The notes beneath the pieces are model-generated. The model was not told the origin of the DNA. It did no database searches and saw only the letters and a program-made list of their open reading frames with translations. From NCBI GenBank assembly GCA_964658655.1, contig CAZZZL010000013.1, forward strand, positions 1 to 64,000: DNA of 64,000 nucleotides. The letters run 5' to 3'. Each line of letters opens with the position of its first letter. Position 1 is the first letter of the stretch. The DNA comes from G963692885 sp964658655 (GTDB lineage: Bacteria; Acidobacteriota; Terriglobia; Terriglobales; Acidobacteriaceae). Position numbers and translations under genes: made by a program. Positions 1 through 10,114 of this stretch are shown one piece after another.

Positions 1-3000
1 CTCGACTGTCTTACCTGAAACAGCATCCGGCACGCCCGCTGCACCAAGCTTGAAGGCAACCTCGGCCCCAACCTGCTCCGGTCCGAGAAGTTTTTCAGAA
101 AAGGCATAGCCGCCGCCGTCCAGGCTCTTTCCTTCCTCAAATTTATCTCCGTCCTTGTAAATGCCGTTCACGTTGAATACCGAGGCTAAGTTGACGGGAG
201 TGGTGCCAGTAAGGATTGGCGATACCATAACACTCACCTTTGCACTGTGCGACACGTTGCCCGACTCTGCCTTGATCGTCACTTCTGCAGTCTGCTTACC
301 GGCCGACGGGCTCGCGACCATCGTCATCACACTCGATCCCCGAGTAATTGCCGGATTGAATGATGCCTTTAAGCCCTCGGGTAGTCCAGTTGCGCTCAAG
401 TGAATATCTCCGCTGAATTTACCTCGTGGCATGATAGTCAACCTGCTCTCGGCACTGCGGCCCTGTGAGATCGAAACGGTTGGAGCTGCGGACAATGTAA
501 AATCCGGCTCCCCTGCGTTGGGCGAAGGTAAAACGTCATACAGTGGCTGAACCTGCCTGAGTTCAGGGTTTTCTTCGGCGACAGAAATAGCCAGGATGCG
601 TATCTTGTCATTCTTCGGTAGCTTGAGAGTTTTTGTCCCGCTTGGCAGATCGATAGCGTAACTGAATAAATACGAATAGGAGTACGCTACATTCTTGCCT
701 GTCGCGTCGTGATGGTGACTGCTATACCACGCGAGGTCCGCACGCTTGATATACCCCGGAGTCAGGCCGGTCATCTCGCCATAACTATCGCGACCGGCGA
801 TAGCTGAACTCCACGACCGATTGTCCCACTGACCAACATACCCACCCCAGTTTTCGATATCGAGTTGAGCTTTCCTCGTTCCAGCCTCGAACGTTGCCTT
901 CTGATCACCATTGGTCGAAGCAGCCAGCAGATAGACGCGGTTGAAGTCACCTGCGGGCAACGCGATCGTCTGACCCCGGGCAGTGATGGCGTCCGGAGTA
1001 CCTGTCTTCGACGGGGCGAGTTGAAAGGTTACGTCGTTAAATTTGATCTGCGCCGGCAGCATCTCTGCCGGCAGCGAATTGCCCTTTCCATCAAATCCTG
1101 TAGTTGAGTGATCACCGTCATCGGTCGCAGTCGCGACATCATACTTCAGGTTGACGGGCTGAGATTCAATGTCCGCCGCCTTTGCGCTCGGCGGAGCCAG
1201 CTTCAATGCAAAAGCGCGCGGCTGGTAGGCTCCAAACGATGCTACCAATGCGCCACCGTCCAGCGTCGCCTCTCCAAGCGGCTGCTCCTGGCCATTGACC
1301 TCTCGAGCGCTCGCGATGGACGCGGCGAAAGTCACTCGCACATCTTCCTGTGGCTTTCCATCGAGTTCGACAAGACGCACGATCACCTCATCACTGCGCT
1401 CGGCTTTCTTCACTGCCATGACACGGATGCGAGGATTGCTGACCTTCAACAATGAGAAGCTTTTGCCCAGCGACCCCGCATGCTTTTCAGTTGCAAAACC
1501 GATGAGCGGAGCATTGAGTCTCTGCGCCTGCCAGTCCGTCTGCGAAGCGCGCCACCCGTCTGCATGACCGGCAATCCCATATACAAATTCGTGATGACCA
1601 ATATCTTGTGTTCCCTGGTCCGCATAGCCTCCTGAAGTTCCGGGGGTACGAATCAGGGTAAGACGGATCGTGTGGTCATTCGGCTTGTCGGAACCGTTCT
1701 TGCAGTCTGTCAGAATCGTCGCCCCGAACTTATCGCTCATGTCAGTCAGATCGATCCATTGATGCGAAGGCACCTCGAATTTTTTCGGCTGCGCGGTAGG
1801 TCTTTGAATCGTACCGATATCCCAGTTGTACGTAGCCATTTCATTCGAAGCTGTAAGCGGAAAGGTAGCCTTCAGGTTTGTCTCTTTCGTGTTCCAGTCA
1901 ATGACATTCCCAAATTCAACGCGCTTTCCCGCGTCCCCGGCGGCCAGACTGATGGTCTGCGTGAAACGTGAGCCGGCACTTTCGCGGGTTACCTCAATCG
2001 CCACGCGCGCCGGGCCATTCTCCACGACTCGTATCTTCGCCGGACCGGACACGTAAGCCTTCGGCGCTGACTGTTCCTGTGACCAATCCATATTCCATGC
2101 GGGCCATTGCCCAGGATTGTCATACGACAGCGCAAGCCTGGCCGGTGCCGCGAGCAACTCCCGCTTCGTAGTTTTATCAAAGGTGCTGGCAACGTCGCCG
2201 TCCGCATTCAGCGTCACGTGGTAGTACTCATTTTCCAGATCATTCTGGGTGACGCGGAGTGTCGTCTCGCCGCTGGCCACTGCTCCCGGCACTACGTCAT
2301 ATACGGCGTAAGCAACCGATGGCAGATGTGCAGGAAAGACAACTTTTCCGTTGGATATCTGTGCAGGGACTTCCTTACCATCAGGCGTGACGACGTGTGC
2401 TTCTTTCGGTGTGCCGTCAGGAAAATCAATGTGCGCCTCCACCAGGTCTTCGCGTTCTATATTCAGCGGGTTGAACACTACGATCGGCGTGCCCTTCACT
2501 TGCGTATCGAGCGAAGACGAAATTCCCTCTGCCGAATCCTTCAAGACATCGGCAAACTGGTTCAGCGCAATCACGTCATCGTTCCATGCGAATTCATAAG
2601 ACTTCGGTGTCGCCGTGCCTGCAGCCAGGTCATGGAAATGCGCTGCCATGGCGAGTGTCCATGCATCGTTCAGTCGCTGTTGCGGATACGGTCTCGCGCC
2701 CAGCCACGTGGCAGCGACAGCAGACTTCTCCGCCGCGTCCGCCAGCAGTTCCTCTTTGCGGATCCAGCGCTTCTGGTACGCCTGCGAGGTGAGCGAACCG
2801 GCGGAATGATTCGTCAATTCCAACTCACCCGTGTACCGTGGAAGCGCCGCCGTCTCTGCCGGCGTTATATCGCGGAACATCTGGTCAGCAGTAGCTGAGA
2901 TCACGTGCACCGGCCCTTCACCAACCTTGACTGCCGGATACGCCGGATGTTCATTCATGGAAAAGAACACCGCATTCGCTGGCGGCATCTCGACTTTACC

Positions 3001-4065
3001 CTTCGTGACAATGGCCTCAAGTCGCTTCACTGACTCTTCATCCGGTGAGCCGCCAATGTCGCCCGTTCCGTAATAGTGATAGTCCGTGAAAACGCCTGTC
3101 GCTTTGCCGTTGCCCTGCACTCGTGCAGCCCAGTCATGCTGATATCTTTGTTGCCCATGCTCCCTTTGAGCATGCATCAGAGCGGACTGCTCTGCAGACA
3201 GGCTTAGATAATCATCGATTGTCTGCTGGTCGATTGGCTTGCCGCTCGCGTGTAGTTTCTCTGCACTCTCCGTAAGTTTTCCCAGCTTGGCCTGCACATC
3301 TGCAAGCGCAGGGTTTGGATGATCAGCAGGCAACGGCGTGCTCAGGTCGCTGGATATGCGTCCGTTGTAACTTCCCGGGTTGACGGCTGCCAGCACATTC
3401 GACCCATCGGGTCCAACCCATACGCCAACATTAAATGGCGTGCCTTCTGGCGTATTCTCAATCGACTCTGGACCACCCACACTCGCCGAAGAACCCCAGC
3501 TCAGCTTCTGTGTCGAAAATCCTTTGACTCCGCTGTGCGCGAGGATAGATGGAAGCGAAGCCGGGAAGCCAAAGCAATCCGGCAGCATATACTCTTCACT
3601 GCTCTTTCCTAACTCATCCTGGAACCAGATATTGCCGTATAAGATCTGCCGAATAATCGCCTCGGCGCTCGGCGCGTTCACATCGCCTTCTTCCATGGAC
3701 GAGCCCGCTGGAAACCATCGTCCGGCGGCAACGTACTTCTGCATTCGCTTGAAATCGGCCGGGTAATACTCCTTCATCAGCCGATAGCGATTTGCGCCGC
3801 TGAAGTTGAAAATATAGTGTGGGTACGTATCGATCAGGCTGAAGTTCGCCGTCATCGTTTTCTTTAAATACTCGTTGATCACCTGCGGATATTCCCAGCG
3901 CCATTCCGTATCGAGATGCGCGTACCCGACGGCGTAAAGCGTCGGCTGCTTGCTAAGATCTGGTTGCTCCGCCGTCTGCATGCCCGTCGTCTGTGCGCCG
4001 GTTGCCGTAACGGCGAGGAGTGCCAGCAGGTTGAAGCCAAGAGTATTGCGAAGTCGCGTCATCAT
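1..4065 (-). CDS. Secreted GH38-family alpha-mannosidase (partial, C-terminus off window)
   Basis: The reading frame runs from an ATG at 4065 (a second ATG follows at once) to the left edge, 1355 codons without a stop. AGGA lies just upstream. Residues 1-24 form a signal peptide. The GH38 start motif (AHLDTEW, metal-binding His50/Asp52) and the nucleophile motif LPDCFGF (Asp163) are visible, followed by the helical mid domain with its HFHDLAAGTA segment, which supplies the usual His-Asp metal ligands. Past the mannosidase beta domains come a CBM-like module (FDGKG...GTPDAI...LPAG), an Ig-like module typical of acidobacterial secreted proteins, and the start of a second CBM-like copy (LDGGGYAF...GVPDAVSG). 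Such enzymes hydrolyse alpha-mannosides in the periplasm or outside the cell. The preceding gene on this strand is a TonB-dependent receptor, suggesting joint glycan use. Substrate is inferred from the family only. Confidence 0.9.
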   Translation of the reverse strand, partial: MMTRLRNTLGFNLLALLAVTATGAQTTGMQTAEQPDLSKQPTLYAVGYAHLDTEWRWEYPQVINEYLKKTMTANFSLIDTYPHYIFNFSGANRYRLMKEYYPADFKRMQKYVAAGRWFPAGSSMEEGDVNAPSAEAIIRQILYGNIWFQDELGKSSEEYMLPDCFGFPASLPSILAHSGVKGFSTQKLSWGSSASVGGPESIENTPEGTPFNVGVWVGPDGSNVLAAVNPGSYNGRISSDLSTPLPADHPNPALADVQAKLGKLTESAEKLHASGKPIDQQTIDDYLSLSAEQSALMHAQREHGQQRYQHDWAARVQGNGKATGVFTDYHYYGTGDIGGSPDEESVKRLEAIVTKGKVEMPPANAVFFSMNEHPAYPAVKVGEGPVHVISATADQMFRDITPAETAALPRYTGELELTNHSAGSLTSQAYQKRWIRKEELLADAAEKSAVAATWLGARPYPQQRLNDAWTLAMAAHFHDLAAGTATPKSYEFAWNDDVIALNQFADVLKDSAEGISSSLDTQVKGTPIVVFNPLNIEREDLVEAHIDFPDGTPKEAHVVTPDGKEVPAQISNGKVVFPAHLPSVAYAVYDVVPGAVASGETTLRVTQNDLENEYYHVTLNADGDVASTFDKTTKRELLAAPARLALSYDNPGQWPAWNMDWSQEQSAPKAYVSGPAKIRVVENGPARVAIEVTRESAGSRFTQTISLAAGDAGKRVEFGNVIDWNTKETNLKATFPLTASNEMATYNWDIGTIQRPTAQPKKFEVPSHQWIDLTDMSDKFGATILTDCKNGSDKPNDHTIRLTLIRTPGTSGGYADQGTQDIGHHEFVYGIAGHADGWRASQTDWQAQRLNAPLIGFATEKHAGSLGKSFSLLKVSNPRIRVMAVKKAERSDEVIVRLVELDGKPQEDVRVTFAASIASAREVNGQEQPLGEATLDGGALVASFGAYQPRAFALKLAPPSAKAADIESQPVNLKYDVATATDDGDHSTTGFDGKGNSLPAEMLPAQIKFNDVTFQLAPSKTGTPDAITARGQTIALPAGDFNRVYLLAASTNGDQKATFEAGTRKAQLDIENWGGYVGQWDNRSWSSAIAGRDSYGEMTGLTPGYIKRADLAWYSSHHHDATGKNVAYSYSYLFSYAIDLPSGTKTLKLPKNDKIRILAISVAEENPELRQVQPLYDVLPSPNAGEPDFTLSAAPTVSISQGRSAESRLTIMPRGKFSGDIHLSATGLPEGLKASFNPAITRGSSVMTMVASPSAGKQTAEVTIKAESGNVSHSAKVSVMVSPILTGTTPVNLASVFNVNGIYKDGDKFEEGKSLDGGGYAFSEKLLGPEQVGAEVAFKLGAAGVPDAVSGKTVE

Positions 4066-4212
4066 CCATCCTGATCGGGGTTATAGGTCGTGAGTATTGC
4101 GTGCGGTTGTTAGCTTTGGCCTCGAACACTTCAGCAGTAGGGTTCACGGGAATTGTAAATAGAAATTCCTGCGCATCCGAAGATACGCAGGAATGCCATG
4201 CTATTTCTATTG

Positions 4213-7200
4213 CTAAAACGAGATGTTCCCACTGACCTGGAGAATCCTTGGGAAGTTAGTCTGGCCGGAGCCCACCGTGCCAAACCCGCTCCATCCTGAA
4301 CCGGCCTGATATTGCGCAGGTCCGGCACCCGGATTGGTGTTTGGTCCGCCAAAAAGAACAGAGTTCATGGTGTTGAATGCATCCAGTTTCAAAGTAAACA
4401 GGTATTTGTCTCCGTGGATTGGTGTGGTCTTCTGCACCGACGTATCGAGCGTCGGAATGGTCGGATTGCGAACTTGCGCGCTTGTGCCGGATAGATACGC
4501 GAGGCCATAGGTGGGCAGTTGTTGGAAGCAGCTTGAGTTACCGGAGAACCAGCGTCCCTGTCCAACAGACGTGCCGCCCTTGGGCTTGTAGCTTGTTCCG
4601 GGGCACACATAGGAATAGCCGGTCGGTACACTTACCGGCGTTCCGCTCTGCGCATTGAAGACCCCGCTCGCCGTCCAGCCATTTACCAGCAGGCCAAGAA
4701 CCGGCCCCGGATTGGAATACAGCATCGCGCCGCGGCCCACCGGCAGATCCCATACGCCTGTGGCAGACACCACGTGCGTGCGGTCGGTTCCTGCAAGCCA
4801 GTGCTGCTGGGTAGCGTCCTGGTACGGCCAGCCATTCTGATAACCATCGCCATTGATGGTCTTCGAATACGTATAGGACGATTGCAGGCTGAGCCCATGC
4901 CCGGTGCGTCCATAGACGCGCTTGTCTACCTTGACCTCCAACCCGTCATACCAGTTGCGGCCTTGCGGTGAATTGTACTGCCCCACCAGCCCGTTACCGC
5001 CGGGCGAGCAGTACTGTGACAAAGGCAGCAGCAGCGCGACCGCTGAAACGGTTGTGCCCGTTCCGCACTGCCCTGGCCCCGAGATACCGGCCACGCCATA
5101 GTAAGGATTCGGAACCTGCTGGTTATAGATCTGCGGATTTGCGATCACAGCTTTTATCTGCGGCAAAGTCGCCGTGCCATTGATCCACAGGAACGTTCGC
5201 AGCCGGCTCGAATAATTACCGGCAAACCTCGCGTCCAGCACCCACCCTCCCGGCAACTCGCGTTGAAAGCCGAGTGAAAGGATCTGCTCCATCGGGATTT
5301 TGCGGTTCGGGAAGTCAACCTGAACGCCGCCGTTTCCAACGTCCGTCAATAATCCGAGACTGTTACCAATAGGCTGGTTCAACCCGCTCGCGAACGGCGC
5401 ACCACTCCTGAAGTTGCTGGTAGGTGTATTACCTCCATCTGTCGATGCGGTGTAGTTCGTGCTCTGGTACGCGCCCAGACTCGAACCGCCCTCCAGTCCA
5501 AAGGAGTACATCACACCGTACCCACCGCGCACGACTGTCTTGGGATCGACGGCGAAGGCAAAACCAAATCGGGGACCGACATTTGACCAGTCAGTGTTGT
5601 ATGCATCCCGCGAAACGCCATTAGCTCCCGCAAACTGGATGCCGCCCATCACTGTCGCCAGCGACGAGGCATTGATCCCTGCCGCCGCCCACGCCGCATC
5701 ATTCGCGCCATTTGCAACGTTAGCCTGATAAGTCGCGTTGTTGGTAAGTGGGTTGACGCAGGTCAGGCACAGCCCGGCATTCAGATAGTTATGCCGCTCA
5801 CGCAGTCCGCGCTGCACGTCATAGCGCAAGCCGAGGTTCAGCGTCAGCCTGTGATTGACGCGCCAGTTGTCCTGGAAATAGATAGCGTACACTGGCTGGC
5901 CCTCGAAGATTGTCCTGTTCCAGTCGACACCGCCAGGACCGTTGTTGCTGGCCGTTCCTGACGGGACACCCAGGTAGAGGGAGGCAAGAGCTGAGCCATT
6001 CGGAGCATTCGATGAGCAGGTATTTGAGTTACCAGCATCTGTCCCTGTTCCAGCTTGCTGGGGATAGCAGGCGGCGTTGTGGGGATTGTATTGCGTGTAA
6101 CCCGATCCAAATCCAAAATTACCGTTGGCGCTTCCGATTGATCCCGGATTGCCATATTGAAATTCGTCGATCTCTCCACCAAATTCAAACGTGTGCGCGC
6201 CTGCTGTCTTCGTAAGATCGGCGTCCAGGGTGTAGCCATTCGTCACATCGATATTGGATTGGTTCCCGAAGATGGTGCTCTGACCGAGCAGACCTGTGCC
6301 CCAGCCATCGTTTACGTGAAATTCAGGCAGGTACTTCGACGACGTCGTACCCGGCAATGGCATCTGCAAACCAATCGTTGTCGGATCGGTCTGCTTCGAA
6401 AGATCGCCATCCGGCGCGCCCACGAGGAAGCGGTCATACGAGATCTTGAAATCGCCAATCAGGCTTGGTGAGAAGACATGCGTAACGTCCTGCGTCGCTA
6501 CCCAGTTCTGATGGAGCCAGTTGATATTGCCATTGGCAGCGACACCATTCAGGCCATTATTACTGCGAAACTCAGTGCCCTTCCAATAAACGAAATAGCT
6601 GTAGAGCTTCGTCTTTTCTGTCAGGTTGTAGTCGACCCGCACCTGCGGCTGGTTGTAGTCATACAGGTCGGGCGTATGGCCAACATAGTTGCTGCCGCGC
6701 ACGAGGTTCTGCGCACCTGGAATGTTTGGCAAGGGAATGTACTTCAGAACAGCCGTGGCCGTCGGGTTAATCATCGATCCCGGAAGAGCATCGCCGGCAA
6801 AAGGTACCTGGGCGACGTGATTGCTGTTGCACGACGTAACCGGACCACCGTCGAGACAATAGGCGCTTCCCGGCTGATAAATGGGCAGCCCCGTCGGGAA
6901 TTCTGCGGGATCCAACTGCTGCACCAATGCGAAATTTACACCGGGATTTCCGTTGTAACCCGGCCGCAGGAATGCAGGCGGTACATTGGTCAGCAGAGTG
7001 CCGGCGCGCGACTGCCTGTAGCCCTCAAAGCCGAAGAAGGCGAAAAGTTTATCCTTGATAATCGGGCCGCCGGCAGTGATCCAGAACTGGTTTTGTGTCT
7101 GATCCTGCAGCGGCGTTCCATCCAGGTTGTTCGTGAAGGTATTCGCACTCATCAATGCGCCTTCGTAAGCGTAGCGCGCGTTGCCGTGATACTGATCGCC

Positions 7201-7980
7201 ACCACTTTTTGTCACCACATTGACCGTGCCGCCACTGGTTCTGCCGAAGCGGGCATCGTAGGTCGTGGTCATCACGTTCACTTCCTGGATGCTGTCGATA
7301 TTGGGCGAAATCGTCCATTCACCCGGACTGTGATTACCGTAACCAGTCTGGCTTGTGATGTTCGTTCCATTCAGTGTGAACTGGTTATTGCCGACGATGC
7401 CGCCGCCAATCGTATAGCTGTTCGAGACATCCCACCCACGCGTCCCGGAGTTTCCGCCCGGCCCGGCCTGCGACGTGAATTGGCTGCCCGGTGTGGTCCC
7501 GATCAGTGAGTACGCCTGGCCGCCATTCAGCGGCACATTTGAAAGCTGGCGCGCATCGATTACCGTGTTGCCTGAACCATTTGAGGTTTCGAGCTGCGGA
7601 GGAGTTGTTGTGACAACCACCTGTTGTCCTACAGATCCAATCTCAAGCTTGAAGTTCTGATTAAAGACCTGCGAGGCCAGCAAAACTACCTTGTCCTGCA
7701 CTGCGGCTTTGAAACCCGTAGCAGTGGCAGTAATTTTATAATTACCCGGCAGGACGTAAGGAATGGAATAGACCCCCTTGTCTGTCGTTAGCGCTGTGTA
7801 GGAAGTTCCTGAATCGACATTGACTACTGATATCTCGGCGCCCTTGAGGGTGGCACCGTTTGGGTCAGTTACCTGGCCGGTGAGAGTGACTCTGAAATCC
7901 TGCGCGTTCCCGATTCCGCATGCCAGACAAAGAACGAATATCCATGTCCCATAAATCCATAACCTGAGTGTGCTTTGCAT
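4213..7980 (-). CDS. TonB-dependent receptor, Oar-like, with carboxypeptidase-regulatory-like domain
   Basis: A 1255-aa outer-membrane receptor for TonB-driven uptake, probably of oligosaccharides. I choose the ATG at 7980 because it follows GGGAGG with a 7-nt spacer and opens a signal peptide (MQSTLRLWIYGTW...GNA); the frame stays open 18 codons further upstream without a ribosome site. An N-terminal carboxypeptidase-regulatory-like beta domain (about residues 27-115) precedes the plug, which carries the TSGGTVNVVTKSGG motif, and a long beta-barrel ending in ...VSGNISF with a terminal Phe, as usual for outer-membrane barrels. No SusD-like lipoprotein is adjacent, the norm for this Acidobacteriota receptor type. 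It lies between a GH38 and a GH39 enzyme on the same strand, so the three may serve one glycan. The ligand is unknown. Confidence 0.9.
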   Translation of the reverse strand: MQSTLRLWIYGTWIFVLCLACGIGNAQDFRVTLTGQVTDPNGATLKGAEISVVNVDSGTSYTALTTDKGVYSIPYVLPGNYKITATATGFKAAVQDKVVLLASQVFNQNFKLEIGSVGQQVVVTTTPPQLETSNGSGNTVIDARQLSNVPLNGGQAYSLIGTTPGSQFTSQAGPGGNSGTRGWDVSNSYTIGGGIVGNNQFTLNGTNITSQTGYGNHSPGEWTISPNIDSIQEVNVMTTTYDARFGRTSGGTVNVVTKSGGDQYHGNARYAYEGALMSANTFTNNLDGTPLQDQTQNQFWITAGGPIIKDKLFAFFGFEGYRQSRAGTLLTNVPPAFLRPGYNGNPGVNFALVQQLDPAEFPTGLPIYQPGSAYCLDGGPVTSCNSNHVAQVPFAGDALPGSMINPTATAVLKYIPLPNIPGAQNLVRGSNYVGHTPDLYDYNQPQVRVDYNLTEKTKLYSYFVYWKGTEFRSNNGLNGVAANGNINWLHQNWVATQDVTHVFSPSLIGDFKISYDRFLVGAPDGDLSKQTDPTTIGLQMPLPGTTSSKYLPEFHVNDGWGTGLLGQSTIFGNQSNIDVTNGYTLDADLTKTAGAHTFEFGGEIDEFQYGNPGSIGSANGNFGFGSGYTQYNPHNAACYPQQAGTGTDAGNSNTCSSNAPNGSALASLYLGVPSGTASNNGPGGVDWNRTIFEGQPVYAIYFQDNWRVNHRLTLNLGLRYDVQRGLRERHNYLNAGLCLTCVNPLTNNATYQANVANGANDAAWAAAGINASSLATVMGGIQFAGANGVSRDAYNTDWSNVGPRFGFAFAVDPKTVVRGGYGVMYSFGLEGGSSLGAYQSTNYTASTDGGNTPTSNFRSGAPFASGLNQPIGNSLGLLTDVGNGGVQVDFPNRKIPMEQILSLGFQRELPGGWVLDARFAGNYSSRLRTFLWINGTATLPQIKAVIANPQIYNQQVPNPYYGVAGISGPGQCGTGTTVSAVALLLPLSQYCSPGGNGLVGQYNSPQGRNWYDGLEVKVDKRVYGRTGHGLSLQSSYTYSKTINGDGYQNGWPYQDATQQHWLAGTDRTHVVSATGVWDLPVGRGAMLYSNPGPVLGLLVNGWTASGVFNAQSGTPVSVPTGYSYVCPGTSYKPKGGTSVGQGRWFSGNSSCFQQLPTYGLAYLSGTSAQVRNPTIPTLDTSVQKTTPIHGDKYLFTLKLDAFNTMNSVLFGGPNTNPGAGPAQYQAGSGWSGFGTVGSGQTNFPRILQVSGNISF

Positions 7981-8524
7981 AGGGGGCCTCCCAACTGCTG
8001 GTCTGTTGCTTTCACTGCGTCTAACTGCTGCCACACGTAACGCCGGGCGGTTGTAGTTTCCAGCCTCTTATTTGATAGCGCTACCATGACTGACAAATCA
8101 TCAGCCTTGTCGTCTTCGCTGTCAAGCAGCCCTGTTTTTCTTTCGGACCTGCTGCCTTCGACTGTCCCGGCATTCATCCGAAAGTTGCATGTCGCCTGGT
8201 CGACTTACTCAACCTGAAATGTAACTGGATAAGTGGTGTTCTCGTGAGATCTGCTCAAGAGGCCGGGCATCCGCGACTAGCTCTTGTTCATGCGCATACC
8301 AGCGCTACGGGCCGCCGGCACTGCGCGCGCCGATCGGCGCTAAATCGCCAACCCTGGTCGGAGAAATCGGTGGCGTACGATTTGAAGGGGAGATTTTTTG
8401 TTGATTGATTAAAAGGTAAATTGTTTTAGTCGCCAACAGTTGACGCGATCTGCGAATACTATCCGGGATGGCTCGGCGTCCAGTCACAGATCGGTTGGCA
8501 CCAGAAAATGTTAGCGCTATCCGT
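7981..8524. other. Gene-free interval between GH39 gene and receptor gene
   Basis: No convincing coding sequence is present in these 544 bases. The interval must hold the receptor's minus-strand promoter and the 3' end of the GH39 transcript. A perfect 14-bp palindrome (GCGCCGATCGGCGC, 8327-8340) is seen, but without a T-run on either side, so it is not a standard terminator. An AT-rich patch lies at 8385-8430. I could not assign a promoter with confidence. Confidence 0.5.
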
Positions 8525-10045
8525 TCAGGAAGTCGGCCGCAGTTTCACCAGCACAAGAGCATTCGGAGACAGTTCCAGTTGCAGCTTTCCATCGTGCAGG
8601 TGAGTCTCCTCGGGTGGTGGCAAAGCCGTCTCCCGGTTCAACTCATCGACCTGCGCTGGAGTCGGATCGACTGGCGATTTCATAGCGGCGTAGTGCGGCA
8701 AAACATTGCCATGTTCCCTATCCACGCGCTCCACCGTCACCCGCGCGTTATCATCTAAGCCCGGGAAGGTAAGGATAAGTTTGCGTGTCGCGCCATGCTC
8801 ATCCGGATCCACCAGGTTCCATGCTGCCAGCACGATGCTTCCGTCAACACCTCGCGTGACAATCGCATTCCTCGAGGCATTCGCCAGTCGCTGCTGACCT
8901 AACTGGTGCAGCAGGCTGAACGCGTAATAACTTGGCTTGTTAATCCCGCCCTCGGCCCGCAAACCAAAGTGGCCCTCAAATGGCTTGGGAATAGGACCGC
9001 CTTCTTCAAATACATCCGAGAATGTCCAGAAGGACATCATGTTGACGTCGCCATCACAGGCCCGCACCGTGTTAGCCAGGGCCGGACCGACGAAAATCGT
9101 ATCGCGCGATTCGTTCATGCCCTGCACATTCCATTCCGTCCAGAAGAGCGGAAGTGCCGGCATGGCTGATGCCTTGATCTGCGCATGCACCCTCGCTACC
9201 GCGCGACAAACGCGGTCATCCATCGGAACATTCTCCGTCGTATCCAGCATGTCTTCCGGAGTGTCATCTGCGTAGCCGTGGGTCGACACAAAATCAACCG
9301 GCACGTGGTGAGCTGCAGCATACGCCAGGAATTCCGGCACCCAGTGCGCCGCAGCGGTTGCGGGACCGCCGACACGCAGGCGAGGGTTTACCGCCTTGAG
9401 CGTCCGCGCTGTGTTCGCGTAAAGCTCGAAGTAGCTCCTCTCGCGTGGAATACCATTCCAGAAATCGATGTTCGGCTCGTTCCATACCTCGAAATACCAT
9501 TGCGAAACTTCATCAACGCCATAGCGATCGACCAGGTGCTGGGCGAAGTGCTTCATGAGGTCATTCCACGCCTCCATGCTCTTTGGCGGTGAAACATTCT
9601 GCTTGTACCAGAACGGATGCAGGGCGTCCGGATTGAACGCGAGCTTCTTCGGCATGAAGCTTATCTCAACCACCGGCCGCACGCCGTTCTTGAGCAGCCC
9701 GTCATAAATCTGGTCCACGTAGGAGAAGTTGTAAACAGCATTTCCATGATCATCTTCGTTATAGACACCGACTTCATCATGCAGAATGGCGTGAAAGCGG
9801 ACATACCGAAAGTCAGTGACCTGCTTGACCGCACGCAGGTCTTCGCGATAGCTTTCGCGCAACGACAGGATCGCGCGCCCCGACCCGAACATCTCTTCCC
9901 AGAAGTGCGGAAATGGCGTGTTGGCCGCATGGGTGTCGATCACAATACTTTCAGTCGACGCGGCATGTTGCGCAGTGAGGGTCAGCGGTAGAAGACTGAT
10001 GACGATTGCAGCGGCGGCACTGTTATATCTCGAAATAAATCGCAT
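8525..10045 (-). CDS. Secreted GH39-family glycosidase (beta-xylosidase-like)
   Basis: A 506-aa protein with an N-terminal signal peptide (cleavage near TAQHAA, residues 24-29). The ATG at 10045 follows AGGAG at a good distance. The fold is a GH39-type TIM barrel followed by a beta domain. The acid/base Glu is Glu190 in FEVWNEPN and the nucleophile is Glu304 in FWTEWNVQ; the N-terminal WEEMFGSGRA segment matches the usual entry strand of XynB-type enzymes. GH39 members mainly cleave beta-xylosides, with alpha-iduronidase as the other known activity. The signal peptide places it outside the cytoplasm. It is upstream of the receptor on the same strand but separated by 544 bp, so it is probably its own transcription unit. 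Exact substrate cannot be read from the sequence. Confidence 0.88.
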   Translation of the reverse strand: MRFISRYNSAAAAIVISLLPLTLTAQHAASTESIVIDTHAANTPFPHFWEEMFGSGRAILSLRESYREDLRAVKQVTDFRYVRFHAILHDEVGVYNEDDHGNAVYNFSYVDQIYDGLLKNGVRPVVEISFMPKKLAFNPDALHPFWYKQNVSPPKSMEAWNDLMKHFAQHLVDRYGVDEVSQWYFEVWNEPNIDFWNGIPRERSYFELYANTARTLKAVNPRLRVGGPATAAAHWVPEFLAYAAAHHVPVDFVSTHGYADDTPEDMLDTTENVPMDDRVCRAVARVHAQIKASAMPALPLFWTEWNVQGMNESRDTIFVGPALANTVRACDGDVNMMSFWTFSDVFEEGGPIPKPFEGHFGLRAEGGINKPSYYAFSLLHQLGQQRLANASRNAIVTRGVDGSIVLAAWNLVDPDEHGATRKLILTFPGLDDNARVTVERVDREHGNVLPHYAAMKSPVDPTPAQVDELNRETALPPPEETHLHDGKLQLELSPNALVLVKLRPTS

Positions 10046-10114
10046 TAAAAACTCCTGCGTTTCTGAAATGCCGATGCTGCTTTCCCCGGCGTGACCACTT
10101 GTACTACTCTATTT

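Noticed and set aside
2107..2898. Plus-strand open frame (263 codons) opposite the GH38 gene
   Set aside because: The opposite strand encodes the mannosidase without interruption; this frame has no domain or ribosome site.
6478..7509. Long plus-strand open frame (343 codons) opposite the first receptor gene
   Set aside because: It lies fully antisense to a strongly supported TonB-dependent receptor, and its translation is Arg/His-rich with no recognisable domain.
8327..8340. 14-bp perfect palindrome in the interval before the first receptor
   Set aside because: Palindromes of this length and GC content are expected by chance at times, and it has no T-run or partner site.
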